This document shows positions 22,116 to 35,991 of a stretch of DNA of 57,500 nt, piece after piece. Every line of letters begins with the position of its first letter. The first letter of the stretch is position 1. A program made the translations under genes and the position numbers. The stretch lies in contig NC_135560.1 of assembly GCF_964340395.1 (NCBI RefSeq), positions 12,822,598-12,880,097 on the forward strand. Direction: 5' to 3'. The notes beneath the pieces were generated by a model, which worked only from the letters and a program-made list of their open reading frames with translations, was not told the origin of the DNA and ran no database searches. Source of the stretch: Glandiceps talaboti. Its lineage: Eukaryota > Hemichordata > Enteropneusta > Spengelidae.

Positions 22116-23351
22116 CAACTTGAGTTATCTTTCTTATCAATGTATTAAAGATACTTTTTATGTGTTGATTCTCATGTCAAAGAAAATAAATATGCAATAA
22201 TTGTATGTAGTGAGGAACTGAAAGTTGCTATCACTGAAAAATGAAATCAACAGCCATTTGAATATTTCATAGTATACATTGTACACATATATATAAATTA
22301 AAAATTCAAGAATAATATTTCTGCGTATGCCAGTTTGATCCCGGTAGTGAATTGAAAGTATTATATATACAGATTATATTTAATGCTACTGTAAAATTAA
22401 TACTTTTTATGTGAAATTTTCCTTGACGTTTTACAGCGAGCTTGTAAAGAAATTTGATTAAAACCGAATGTGTACAACAATAACCTTGTATCATACATGA
22501 CGTAATCTTTCCTTCGAAATATACAATTCTGAGAAAAGAGTGTCGTAGTCAGTTACTTAGTGTTCGCCATCATATTTTGGTTTAAAATTTAAGTATCTAA
22601 AATGTTCTTATGTTTCTTCTCCCTTCCCTAAACAAACACTGGTAAACATTTTTCCTTGGTTTTACCTTTTAATTTGATATCCGCTAGAGTATGAAATCCT
22701 TACCAAGGGAAGAGGAATTACAACATAGTTTAAAAGTAGGTCAAAATGAACATTAGGTACAGATATCTTGACGTGGTTCATATTTTAGGTTGTCTAATCC
22801 TTGTAATTTATAGCACCTGTAATTTCATACTCCAGTACTGGGAGGATGATGGCTGTGATGATAACATTGATCATGTACAAGTCAAGCTGTATGCTTTTGA
22901 ACAGAAGATGTCATAGATTTGGTGCCGGTTCCAAGATGCATTGCACATCTCTCCATACAACGTGTACGTGTTGAGGGATGGTTGTCACCTGACCGTACCC
23001 TGGGTTCACCCGTCAAATCCCTCTCTATCATTGATGGCGTTTAATCTTTGTTATATAAAATCACTCAAAATCAAAGAGGTCAACATGTCTTTCCATCATT
23101 TCCTGATAAAAATGTTATTTCAAACGTAATAAAGACAAAATAAGACTAACTGTAACAAGATAAAAGCCGTCCTCTCGCGCTATGCATCTTAGAACCGGAA
23201 AATCAACTATTCTGTAACGATGTCGATCTACGTCATTACTTCTGCAGTACTCTAAATACAACTCTAAATTTTCAAAATCATCATTATTTTAAAAGTATTT
23301 TCAAGTTTATATATTAAAAGTATATTTATCTTACTTTATAATATGCACAAG

Positions 23352-23520
23352 CCAAGATATTATCTTTGAGTTGAAAATATGAATTATATAACCTTGTCGT
23401 TCTACGTCATGACAACCCATGTCTACGTCACTGGTTCTGTGATGCCAAAAATACATAAGTCAAAAACATTCCAAATCACCATCATTTTTCCTGGTTTTTC
23501 ATGCATCATACTTGAGGAAG
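23352..23520 (+). repeat. Dispersed repeat, copy 1 (second copy at 37114)
   Basis: CCAAGATATTATCTTTGA, ATTATATAACCTTGTCGTTC, CGTCATGACAAC and CATCATACTTGAGGA recur in order at 37114-37230. The second copy lacks about 50 bp in the middle. Confidence 0.8.
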
Positions 23521-24112
23521 TATATGGAATATCAAATTTTTTGTTTGCTATTTTGAATTTAATGCCACTCCCCATATTTTGTAACTGGTGTTCTAAAATT
23601 TGACCGAAACTGTACAGTTACATCTGTTTCCATGTACACCGCATATTATTATACATAATGTTGAAAAGAGAAATTGTACTAAATAATTGCCCCTATTTTA
23701 ATGCCACGCCCTATAGTGTAACAAGGTTTTATCATTTTAGTAAAACCATAAATTTATGTCCATTTCAATAATAGCTGTATGATTCAGAAAGACGCAAACA
23801 GAATTGCAATTTTAGACCATTAAAATATATTACTTATTATTCGGACCACATGGGAATAGAATCATACATGTTCTTTGGTACTTTGTACTATGATGTATGA
23901 TTGCAGTCTGGTATTACATATTTCAAGCTGTTATCATACAAGCAGTCTGTCCACACAATTTACTGCATGTTTGTAATTAGGTCTCAGTGTAAACAGTAAA
24001 TCAATGTCATGTTTTTATGAATTATGACAAAATGTACATTTAATCTTGATGTTTATCTTCCGCCCTTTGTGATAAGAGTTGAAGTGCACTGTGCCTCAAA
24101 TTAACCAACATA

Positions 24113-24320
24113 CTGTAAACCGAGATATTTTTGCTACTAGAAAATTTTGTAATTTTACAGTCTTCAGCTAGTTCTCGAAGACTTTTTTTTGTAATGACCA
24201 GATTGGTACATTGTGTTCATCATGTACAAGAAGGCATTTTTGTCACTATTTACTTTTGCGTTTTTATTTTCCAGCGAAATAAGCAAAAAGAAGTCTTTAG
24301 TGAACATTTCCAGGTTTACA
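24113..24320. mobile_element. MITE, CTGTAAACC family, copy 2
   Basis: Starts CTGTAAACCGAGATATTTTT after TA and ends CATTTCCAGGTTTACA. The length is within a few bases of copy 1, and the internal blocks are the same. Confidence 0.83.
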
Positions 24321-25476
24321 TCATGTGAATAGGGAACTTGCAAACCCGCCATATTGAATGTTGCATCATGGGAAATGTGATAATAAATACTAATCAAATA
24401 GTATTATAAACAATAATGTTACATTGTTTTTAACCACAAATAATCAATTCATAGTCACCCTGAGCAATGTGGGAGGTTTATTTTATCGGTAGCTCCAGAT
24501 TAGGTATTACGATAACCACAGAAAATCCCATCGTCCTTTGCATCTGAGCATGCTCAGTCTGGATTGCAAGTTCCCTATTCAAACATTTTCAAACAGGTTT
24601 ACATGTATTGTTGTAAACAACTGTCCTCTCTCTATGGTACAGCAACACTAGTCTCACATACATTTCCTGATAATGCCATTGTTACGTGGCTGGGCTGATA
24701 AATTGTATTTATCAGCTGACAGTTTGAGTTTCGTAGATGGTGTCTATTAGCTGATTGGAGAACTAGTATATAAATTATTAAAAAGTTATTTGCAGTATGT
24801 TAGCAATAAATTTATTTTACTTGGCAGAACGGTTTATGGTGCAGTCTTTGAAAATTTACAGCTAAGCATGCATGTTTATGGTGAGGTCTATCTATAGTAA
24901 CCATTGATAGGGCTCGCCTTTTCTTTTGTTGAAACAAAGATTTAGTTGCAAGTATGAATTTCAAACTAATACTGTATTTGTACATGTAAATAGGTTTCAT
25001 TCCAGTCCAACTTTTCCAACATTTAATTAACAGTACGAGGTGTGGTATATGTGGAGCAGCTGACATATCGAGAAATTCACACTTGCAACTACCAGTTACT
25101 GGTAACTTACAAATAACGATGCAAAAAGTTAACCTAGTTTGTTGATGAAAGTTAAACCACAACTAGGTAACTAAATCTATTTTTAAATAAGAAAAAATGG
25201 GAGGCTAGCCAATTTTAGCAAGAAAGTACTGAAGTGGATTGCGTCTACCATACAGAGACTTCAGGATTAAAGCCAGGAAGTTTGGGTTAAGGATACAAAT
25301 ATGGTGGTTGATACTTGTCATCAGCCGTGCTTCTTAACCCCATCTCAATGTGCTATTGATCGGATTCAGAATTTACTATATATTGGTTCAAAAATATGTG
25401 ACCTGTTATGAAGTATGAATTGATTGTATTATAAAATCATGTGTTTAATTGACAAGTATGTTTATCTTTTCTGTAG

Positions 25477-25558
25477 GGTTTCCTCTGTTTTTACATTACT
25501 GTATGACGGAACCTATCGGTAATTGGTACTTGTGTACATTGGACACTGGTATGTTATA
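25477..25558 (+). other. 5'UTR part of myosin IX first coding exon
   Basis: The acceptor TTATCTTTTCTGTAG (ending 25476) precedes it. TAA at 25520-25522 is in frame with the myosin reading frame, so translation must begin downstream of it. Confidence 0.7.
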
Positions 25559-26392
25559 ATGGACCGGTACAATAGTATGGATGGTACCATGTACTTAGTA
25601 AGGGTATATCCAGGGAGTTGTGCTCCTGATACAATCTTTAGTGCTGTCGAAGCAACAAAGAATACCAGAACTTCTGAACTCATTGAGAAGGTGGTCCGAA
25701 AATTGAATTTAGACAATGTGAAGGAATACTATTTGTCAGAAGTTTGCCAAGAGTCGGGGCAAAACTGTATTGAGCGAAAACTTGAAGATAATGAGTACCC
25801 TGTACGAGTACAGCTATTATGGCCCAAAAGTCCAGAACAAGCGCCGGGAGATCCTACATACGTACCAACAAAGTATCATTTCTTTCTACGAAGTGTCCAT
25901 CAAGAGAATGCTAACCAAACAAGTGCCTTCAATCGTGTAACATCATTAGATACATTCATGAATGGCTTTCTACCCAAATTAGATCAGAGAGAATATGATG
26001 ATCTATGCAATCTTCCTGACTTGAGTGAAGACACGTTGATGAACAGTATCATATCGAGATTCAAGAGTGGTAAGATTTACACCTACGTAGGTTCCATTCT
26101 GATATCAGTGAATCCATTTAAGTTCTTCCCTATTTACAACCCTAAGTATGTGAACATGTACCAGAATCGACGACTTGGGGAGTTGCCGCCTCACATATTT
26201 GCTGTTGCTGACGCAGCATTTCATACTATGTTAAGCAAGAAATCAAATCAATGTGTTGTGATATCAGGTGAGAGTGGATCTGGTAAAACAGAGGCTACCA
26301 ATCTATTGCTCCACCATCTGACAGCGCTAAGTCAGAAAGGACATGCAAGTGGATTAGAACAAACAATACTTGGTGCTGGACCAGTACTCGAG
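25559..26392 (+). CDS. MYO9: Myosin IX coding exon 1: RA-like domain and motor to P-loop
   Basis: 278 codons, ending GAG|GTAAGG (phase 0). It carries the RA-like domain (MYLVRVYPG to KYHFFLRSV), the motor entry FDDLCNLP-like motif [13 protein letters not shown], and P-loop GESGSGKT. It ends [11 protein letters not shown], the usual segment before AFGNA. Confidence 0.96.
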
Positions 26393-29300
26393 GTAAGGTT
26401 AACTATTCTGTAATATACAACCCCTTTCTATCCTTGGAGTAAGGCTATAAAAATGTATCGTTTATGTAACATGAAACTCCATATAAATAGCCTGGAACTT
26501 GAAAGCCATGCATACCAACTATCAGTGTCTTGTTCTAAAGGCTGTTAGTATTTCTAAGACATGAAGTGTCTGCATATGATGATGGATTCCAAGCTACATG
26601 TACATAGCAGGTTTTTATTTAGTCTAGTAGTACTATCTTTCAGATCTCTCTGTAAGTTTTAGAGCCCGATGTTGGCATCCAGACTAGTTTTATTCAGCCG
26701 CCATAGTGGGTTTTTGGCATTACCCATATGATTTCTTCAGTACATTTGAATGAGCAGTATAAACATGACATGGAAACATTAGTGGGGGAGGGGGGAGGGG
26801 CATCACAATATCGCTATTCAAAGATTTCAGTACATTTGATTTGATTGTTAGAGTGTAATTAGATATAAAAGTTATTGCAAAACTCCTTATTTGCTGCATA
26901 ATGTCAATGGGTAAAATCCTTTTTGTGGTGTACACACATTGTATTAACCATCAGTGCAGTCGCTAAGAATGTATAGAACCAATCCGCATACCTGGCGAGT
27001 GATTCGTAGAGGGTACCCACATGTACTACATATATGTATATACTCATGTCTAAACATTTGGACAAGGATAGTCTGTCTGTTATTGCGTTGCTGATCTGTG
27101 ATGCTGATAGCGCTGATTCTTGTACTGAGAGTACATGAGTCACAGATCAGCTCCGTAGACATAGACAGGCTAGTACAAGGAAAGAAAATGTACCATTTAT
27201 GTTTCTTCCTGCAATCTAACTTTGTTAGCATTGTTAGCTTCTCAGACCTCATTCACAAATTTTTCTCGAGGCTTGATTTTGAGAAAATTGATCATTGGAA
27301 CATAATACTCAATATCTATGCTTCATGGCATTCCTATTGACATGAATAGAACTACATTGTAGAAGTACAGTGTACACATCTGAAGGATATCTCTTCTCAC
27401 ATGCATAACAATTGAAGTCTTGTGAAGCTTTATTAGTAAAGGTTGATAACCCTGACATTTTGTAATACTATGCCAAGAATATAAATAGGGTTGTGATACC
27501 CTGATTGGTAACTTTCAAAGGTTATATCCTGTGTACTCATATAATGCAGAAAGAGAAGTCGCACAGAAAAACTGATTATCATTCATAGATGACAATTTTT
27601 AACCCTCATTATGTCATGACCAATTTGATATAACCAAATTAAAAACTATGATAAAGCCTTTATTCTATTTTTTGAAGGGTGTACATTTGCATATTTGTAT
27701 ATTTTAATGTGAAGTGTAAATACATCAATAGATGAGGTATTCTGTAAGTGTAAGCATAGGGCTTGAAATTAACTTTTTTCTTTGCTAGTTGTAGTGGGCT
27801 ACCAATTGGTAGCCCGAACTGAAAACAGAGTTCCTCTATTGGAAGTATGTGTGATATTAAAATACTTTTATGTTTGTAAATCTTCCATCCTTAAAAGTCA
27901 TCGCATAATCAGTGGTAGCCTGAGTTGGCTACCAGCTGCAAATTATGGTAGTCCCATGACAAGAATTGGTAGTCTGTGGTTAATTTTGATTCCAGAAGCA
28001 TATGTTAGGTTATCAGGTGAGCCAAAGATAAGCAAATCATTTCACCTCAGACAGCATCAAGTTTAATGACATTGTGATGTATGATTGTTAGCATTGTAAT
28101 CACTGGTATGTCTAGACAGATATACAATGCATGGTAGATTAGCTGGAGTTAGAGGGAAGTGGAATTGGTATTCAAGTACACCCACATACACCATACAGAG
28201 TGATTGTTTACACCTGGGACAGGGTATTGTATTTTTAGACAGAGTAAATAAACAGAATCTACAAAGCACTGACCAACTGTTATTTTGATAACAAACCAAT
28301 CAATCATGGATTTGGCAGAGGACAAGTCAAACTCTGTTGTATTGTTCTGCTCAAATTTCTGTTGGTTATATCAGATGGCAAGAGATGTTCCAAAGTCCAA
28401 AGGTCTATGTTTTCAACTTTGGATGTTGCCGTATCAAAATTAGTCTTTACTGTGCAGGCTACAAGTTTTATGTTCGTGCTATATCGTTAAAGTTCCAGCT
28501 GGTGTCATTACTTGCTATATATCAATATTCTTAATACAACTTCCCGGAAGTACCTTGAACTGAATGCTCTCAATATTTTGAGAGAATCTTTTGTTGTTTG
28601 TTGACCATCTTCATTATCAGACAGCTTTTGGGGATTTTTTTTTCATTTTAGTATTATTACATGTAAAGAAGGAATACCTTACAAACTGATTCTTTATATG
28701 GTGTAGCATCAGTGTTGTTGCTACATGTAAGGGCTTGGAACCCACCCCTGTTGATATGGATACTTTCTGCTAGTCCTGCTTGCAGATAGAGTAAGTCGGG
28801 ACATGATTCTGATGTCTCTTTTCCTCCTAGCCTTATAGATCCAAGTGTTCCTTCTGCTTATATAATGTGCAAGTGGGAATGGGGTGGGGTGGGGGGTGGG
28901 GTGGGGGAGGGTTAGTGAGTAGTTACCTATAAAGCAGACCATTGGCTGGACTTTCCAAACTTTCCTTCCCTGTATGATATCAGAGTCAAGTCCTAACTTA
29001 TATGTGAAGTAAACACCATCAATGGTGGAAGGTCTATGAAGAAGCCAGATAGTGAAATCTCTAGACTAAATTTAAATTTGTTTACCTTTTATACATCATG
29101 ACATATACTTCAACAATATTTTGTATCACTGTCCTAGAAATATGTATAGATATCTATACATTGACTCTATTTTAATCTATTACATTGTGTTTGTAATGTC
29201 AATAAATAGTCTTATCACATCATGAATTGTATCAATATTTTATCATATGTAGACAATACTGTCAAACTTTGATTCACACAATGCAGAAGTCTCAGTCCAG

Positions 29301-32300
29301 CTGTTTCCTTCAGAAAACTTGAAATGTTTTTTGTTTTTTGTGTCAATTTGAAACAGCTGTTTGTGACACTCTCTCTGATAGTGCAAGATACAGAAGGTCT
29401 GTAGTATCCTGTGTCATTGATAATAACAGTGTTGTCCTTGTATTGTTACTTGGGATACTATACGCACAAACAAGGTCATTTGTACATATCATGTATTGTA
29501 TGTGATGGACAATGACCTTGTTTTACAGCAGGGCGCAAATCGTTAAAATTTTGAACTGTATAGTTCATCACATTACAAGATCTCAGACCTGGACTTCTAC
29601 AAAATGTACATAGCCCAGAGTCAAGTGTGTGGGGATTTTGACCATTGCCTCCCCTCAAAAGTCAAAATCCACTCAACATCACTGCCTTGACTCAAGGCTA
29701 AAATGTACAGTTCGTGTACATCATATGGAAATTTTGAAGTTCTTTCCAACATTTATCTCTACTATATTAGATCATTCAGTGTGTACCGTGTACAGTAACA
29801 GCCACAGGCATTATTGGAGTTAAAATCCATGTACAAGGCTGTGATTATGAATATGATATGATGTGATGTCCGTCGGCAGAGGCTACTGTATTCTGTGGTC
29901 ATTTGGGTGGTACAGTCATGTCTTCACTCTCCCCACATACATGTGGAGGGGGGGGGGGGGCACATGGTATATTACATTACTTCTTGCTATTGCTATATCT
30001 ATGGTGCAGCAATTTTTTTAGCACAACTGAACTTGTTCAGTAGTGCTATAGGGATCGCCCGGCGTCTGTCTGTCTGTGTGTGTGGATGTGTGTGTGTGTG
30101 TGTGTGTGTAAACAACTTAAAGTCAAAAACCGCTGAACCGATTGCCACGATATTTGGTGGGTCCATTACTTTGGGTGTCTAGTTGGGAAATTGTTCAAAT
30201 CAAAATGATCGCATCACAGGTGTGTGATTTGGGTCAAAAAATGTGATTTTTGGTCAAAAAACTTAAACTCAGAAACTACTGGGCAGATTGGTGCGAAATT
30301 TGGTGGGAACATTCTTAAGGGGGTGTAAAGTAAGATTTGTTCATGACGGGATGATTCCATCAGTGATATGCAAATTAGGGCTAAAAATGTGTCTTTTTGG
30401 TTAAAAATCTTTAATTCTAAAACTACTGAGCAGATTGGGCTGAAATTTAATGGGAATGTATCTAGGGATGTATGGACGAAGAAATATTAAGCATACCATG
30501 ATTCCATGAGTGATATGCAAATTAGGTGTAAAAATGTTCATTTTTGGTCAAAAACTTATATCTCAAAAAGTACTTGGTCAATTAGTCTGAAACTTGGCAA
30601 GATGTTTCTGAAACTGTTATTCTGCAGATTTTCTTAAAAACATTTTGACAAAATTGGCCCTAGCAACCATGACCACACCCTTTAGCAACAACCAAATGGC
30701 AGTATATTTTGGTCAAATAACAACATCATCTGGTAAGCAAGTGAGTAAACATTCAAAAAATGTATGCAAATACCCTAGCAACCATGACCACGCCCATAGC
30801 AACAGCCAAACGGTGGTGTATTTCACAAAGATAACAATAGGGTTTAATAGATAATTGAATAAACATCCAAAAAATGTATGTAAATTTGCATAGCAACAAG
30901 ACCACGCCCATAACAACAGCCAAATAATCACGTATATTGCAAAGATAACAACAGGAATAGAAAGACAGATGAATAAACATTCAAAAAATGTATGCAAATA
31001 CCCTAGTAACCATGACCACGCCCATAGCAACAGCCAAACGGTGGTGTATTTCACAAAGATAACAACAGGGTTTAATAGACAATTGAATAAACATTCAAAA
31101 AATGTATGTAAATTTTCCTAGCAACAAGACCACGCCCATAGCAACATAGACTAGCATATGGATAAACATTTTTAAAAACTACAGTTGTGCTACAACGCCA
31201 TTGGCGGTATTTTTTATTGTGAAAGCCTGCCAAGATATAGCACTTTCCAGAAATCCTAGCCACCTCACTGAAATGTGACATATCAATGTCAATACGATTC
31301 CATCATTTCTATTACTTTCTTCATTCTCAGAGTTCAATGTCATTTTTGTTTAGTCACTGTCAGTAGTCATAACAAGGTAGGAATATTCAACTTATAGAAG
31401 AACTATCTTTAAATAATGAGTCACCCTTTTCATATTATTTTCCGCCTAACTGTAATATCTGAATTGAATTAAATTCTTTATTTCACTAGATACAAAAAGA
31501 AAAATACAAATGTATGGATGGGGTGGGGTTGTATCAATCTGATTAAATCTGATACGGCTCCATATCTGTCTTTACCTCAATTTCTCATTGTTTTTCCATT
31601 TTGTTTGTTCGGGGAGTGATCGGCCACCTTCCTACAATCATTCCCAGAACAAACAAAGCAAAAAACCAAGAAGAGCCATATTCACCACTTCAGAATTTAA
31701 TCAGATTAGGGGTGTATGTACATATTAAAAACAGAAATAAGTGATCATCTTTAGATGTGATGACGGACACAGAATTTGTTCGATCTGAACTACTGTACAC
31801 TAGTTGAACTCTACTCTTAGTATAGTATAAGGGACTGTCGTAATATACTTCTTCATAACAAATAATCAATGTAAAGAGTAATCCAATAAATTTGAAGTGT
31901 CTGTCTGTCTGTCTGGATGTATATATTGGATTTCACAACTTGTTTTATCCTCTGTGTTGTCTATTCCATATCCAAGGAGTCTGTCAAGTGTAGCAGTCAG
32001 AAAGACTTGACAGTGTCGTAGTGATAAAATCAACTATTGTTTTAGATTACTTTCTGTGTTTATCAATGTGTTCACATCTGGTGTTTTGAATCCCCTTCAT
32101 GACGTAATGCACATTTACAGTGTATACAAAGTTGAAATTTTAATCATTTCAGTCCCAGCCCAGAAGTTGTGGCCTTTACTATCTCAAATTGTCCAAATGT
32201 TGGTTAAATTAGGATAGGTTGGAATAGCATGAAATGGTGAGGCCATGACAATTTCCTTAGGCTATTTCAGGCTAGTCCAGGAAATAGTTGATATATATAT

Positions 32301-35300
32301 ATATATCTGTTTTAGTACTGAATGACTAATGATGTATATGTATATATTTACTAAGATTGATTGGCTGTATTGGCTTCAGATCAAATTTTTTTTACTACTT
32401 CTAGTAAATAGAATTGTTGTACTGTAATATGACAGAACCCCATGACTTGCAACTGCAAGTGTGGCATACTATGGGTTCTTGCATGAGTCCTTGTAGTGTT
32501 CTCTGCGGAAGTACTTTCACAAGTGTAGCAAGCGAAAGTGCAGCAGAAAACACTGCAAGCACGAGTGCAAATATGCCAGAGTACCCACACTGGAACTCAT
32601 GTGGCATGGGGTTCTGTTATTATTACATATTTATCTGAACCACCAAATCTTAAAAATGACACTATGTGATCATGCGCTTTCGTTTAGATTAGAACAAACA
32701 ATGACATCCTCATTTGCATATCATTTGAATACAGATATGCAATATTGTTTTTGTTATTTCACTACAGTACACTAGTATGTGCCTGCAGCATACTCCGATG
32801 CAAGTAATCTCTGTGACTTATATGTAATAATGGTTTATTTACAGTAATCAGTTCTACCCACTACAAAAATGCACTTCCTTATTCTCATGATTCTGACCCA
32901 TTTATTTATATCACCTGTTAGTTATCAGAGGAAGTTGTAAATGGATCTTTCCTTTGCTCCATATAAATTATAAATAATATGCGGTCACATGTAATTAAAT
33001 GGCATTTAGGATATCCAAATATAATCAAACTTGAGAGTTTAGACAGGAAAGGGGAACACTTCTACTGGTTTAACAAAAACAGTTTCTTGGATATGTATCA
33101 GTGATATCTGTTTCCTGTTTCCTGCCAATTTATTATGGTTCCAGTGTAAATTTGGTATTTACAAATGAATAAAACATGAAAGCGTAACTGGTAGTATACT
33201 AGGAATTATTACATAATGTGCCAGAGAATACTTGCACTGTTGTAGCACACATACTAGTGGTATTTGTCACTGCAGTGCAATACCAAAACATTATTGCATA
33301 CCTGTATGTAAATGATATGCAAATGAGGACACAGTCATTCAGTGTACATGAAAGTGCGCAATCATGGAGTATCATTGTTACGGAATATTGCAGTTTTGAA
33401 TAAACATCTGTAATAATAACAGAATCCCATTCCGTGTGAGTACTCAGGGGTATTTGCACTCGTGATTGTAGTGTTTTCTACTGCACTTTCACTAGCTGTG
33501 CTTGTGAAAGTACGGCTGCAGAGAACACCACAAGCACTTGTGCAAATACTCTTGAGTGCGCCACACTTGCACTCACACATCATGGGGTTCTGTCATTATA
33601 ATAACTATAAAGCTATGAATTATAATAGCATACAAATATTGGAATAATGGGACATATCGGTATTTGTTGTAGGGTTACGTTCATACTATACATGTATTAG
33701 TTAAAGTGAATTTTTGTAACTTGAATGTAAATCACAGTAAAAGAACAGTTACTAAATATCTTTTATTGTGATTTACTTTCAAGTGCTAAAATATATAACA
33801 CTCAACTACTGGTAGTATAATATTACTGTCGTCGACTTGTAATGAACTAAACCCTCGTACTATTTTGAAGATTGTAGCAATACAAAGACTTAGAAATCCA
33901 GTGCAACATACTGTCTTGCCAAACAACATTTGTCAAGCCAGGTAGCCAAGTCTCAGGTCTACAGCTAAGTGCAAAAGACCTATAAATGTTCAACATAGTG
34001 AGTGATAGCTGAGATTAAAGCTCATAGAATACAAAGAAACTTCTACAACGATGTATGAGTTCATTTCCCTTCTGTACTGAACACTTCATTGTGTAAAATT
34101 TCTATAGCATTCTTGGTCTGTGCTATGATTCAAACTCTCTCACTCACTCAATATAAATGCCTCAAAGTGGAACATTATATTCATGACCAAAGTAAACATG
34201 AATGTGAAAAAAGACGACGTTCATGCTGAGTGTTTTAAGTGCCTACCAAATTTTGCCATCAAATTGAAATATGTATGTGAGTGGCGTTTTTGTCAAGACA
34301 TGAATTGTGGAGACCGTGACCACATTCTTTAAATCATACATTTTGTCGTAAAGAAAATTTAACTATGTCGTACTATACATTATATTTCATGAATAAATTG
34401 ACATGGTTGTTCAGTTGATGATGGAGGAAAACATAGCGTAAATGTAAATATTTTCATCACTAGAAAATTTTGTGATTACACAGTCTTCAACTAGTTCTCA
34501 AAGATTGATTTTGATTATTTTCCAGACTGTTACGTTTGTGTTCATGTGTAAGAAGGCATTTTTGTCCCTACCTATTTTTGCATTTTTGTTCGTCAGTGTA
34601 ATAAGTGAAAATAAGTCTTTTAGCAAAAGATTCCAGGTTTACAGTAGTCTGGGAGTTGACAGTCTGACTTTATGAAGTAGTAGATCGTACCACATGTAGA
34701 AACAGAAATTAATAAACTTGATATTATTTTTGATGTTCAATTTTTATCATTTTGAAATGAGAAAAATGAATCCAAATGACAAAATTATTTATGTAAAGAG
34801 GCCATCTCATTTTTAAAAAAAATTTGAAGTTCAACAAACGTCCTATCTCTCAACCATATATTACTCATCACTGCATTTGTAAAGAAAACATTGCAGGATC
34901 CTAACAGTGTATGTCCAGATTGTCATCTTCAGCACTATACTATTACTAGCAGAGTTATTTCTGACTGCAAAAAAAAGAGTTATTTGATATTGTGTATTTT
35001 TAATTGGTGATGAGTCACCTCTGCTATCTCTAAATGCCCTTAGTACACATCCACCATGAAGTCATACATTCATTAACTTATAATAATGAAACAATGTGAT
35101 GAGTTATTGAAGGAGACAAATATTGACACAGTACTATCTTTAATCTGAAGATTCATCTACAAATTGATCAGCATATTAATTGTTCTAGATTTTAAAATGA
35201 TAAAATCTGCTGTCCAAGAGAGGAAGCCCTTCAGATGATATGGAAGGCAATTAAATGTACCACAACTACATGTAGTACATTGTATATTACTGAATATAAA

Positions 35301-35957
35301 ATGTTAAATGGACATTTTTTTTATAAACAGAGTTCAAGCGATTTTGACCTTTGCAATTACCACCCACATTGTGGGAGTTGTTTATATTTAAATTGGAACT
35401 GAAAGATGATTCCTTTTAAGGGAGAGGGTCCCATGTAAGGGATATTTGGTATGAGGTAATGTCTAAGCAATGCAGATCAAACCAAAGTTGACCTCCAGAG
35501 GTCAGCTCTACACTACTGTATCTAAGTACACCCACATCAATGCATACATCATGCAAGTACTCATTTGTATTTGAATCCAAAGAACACCATTTGGATTGGA
35601 TGAGAAAAACAGATCTTAGACATACCACCCAATCAACTTAGATTGTTTACATGGTACATGTATGTGTTATGGGCAGTTTACAATGTTCAAAAGTTCTGAA
35701 CTTAAATTTAAGTCCAAGATTTCAGAAAGTTGACTTTGTTATGAATTGATTTACGTCATCTGATTTGGTTGAATATAATTTTGTGATGTAGATAACTTTC
35801 TTCATTGCACTGTAATCAGAAAATAAAGTCCTAAACTGTTTAATATGTTTGGAATAATTTGTTTGAAAATAAAAGTAAACTTAATATAATGAATTGTCAT
35901 GTACAGTACATGTACATATGTATGCTATATTTCATAAAAATGTATAATGTATGTATG

Positions 35958-35991
<34 letters not shown>

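Larger units (their letters stand above)
19414..25476 (+). other. Probable leader intron of myosin IX; repeats, no coding exon seen
   Basis: If exon 1 ends at 19413, this is a 6 kb intron. It continues CpG-containing to about 19760. It also holds a 69-bp imperfect duplication (20824-20960), a partial copy of the 30 kb repeat family (21985-22110), a dispersed repeat (23352-23520), MITE copy 2 (24113-24320) and a perfect 10-bp stem hairpin at 24694-24716. Confidence 0.4.

Noticed and set aside
25523-25558. Myosin start 12 codons upstream at TTG
   Set aside because: TTG is not a normal animal start codon, and TAA lies immediately before it. The first ATG is 25559, in good context.
30658-31160. 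Regularly spaced repeats resembling a CRISPR array
   Set aside because: The units are ~115-bp contiguous tandem repeats without unique spacers, in an animal genome with no cas genes.
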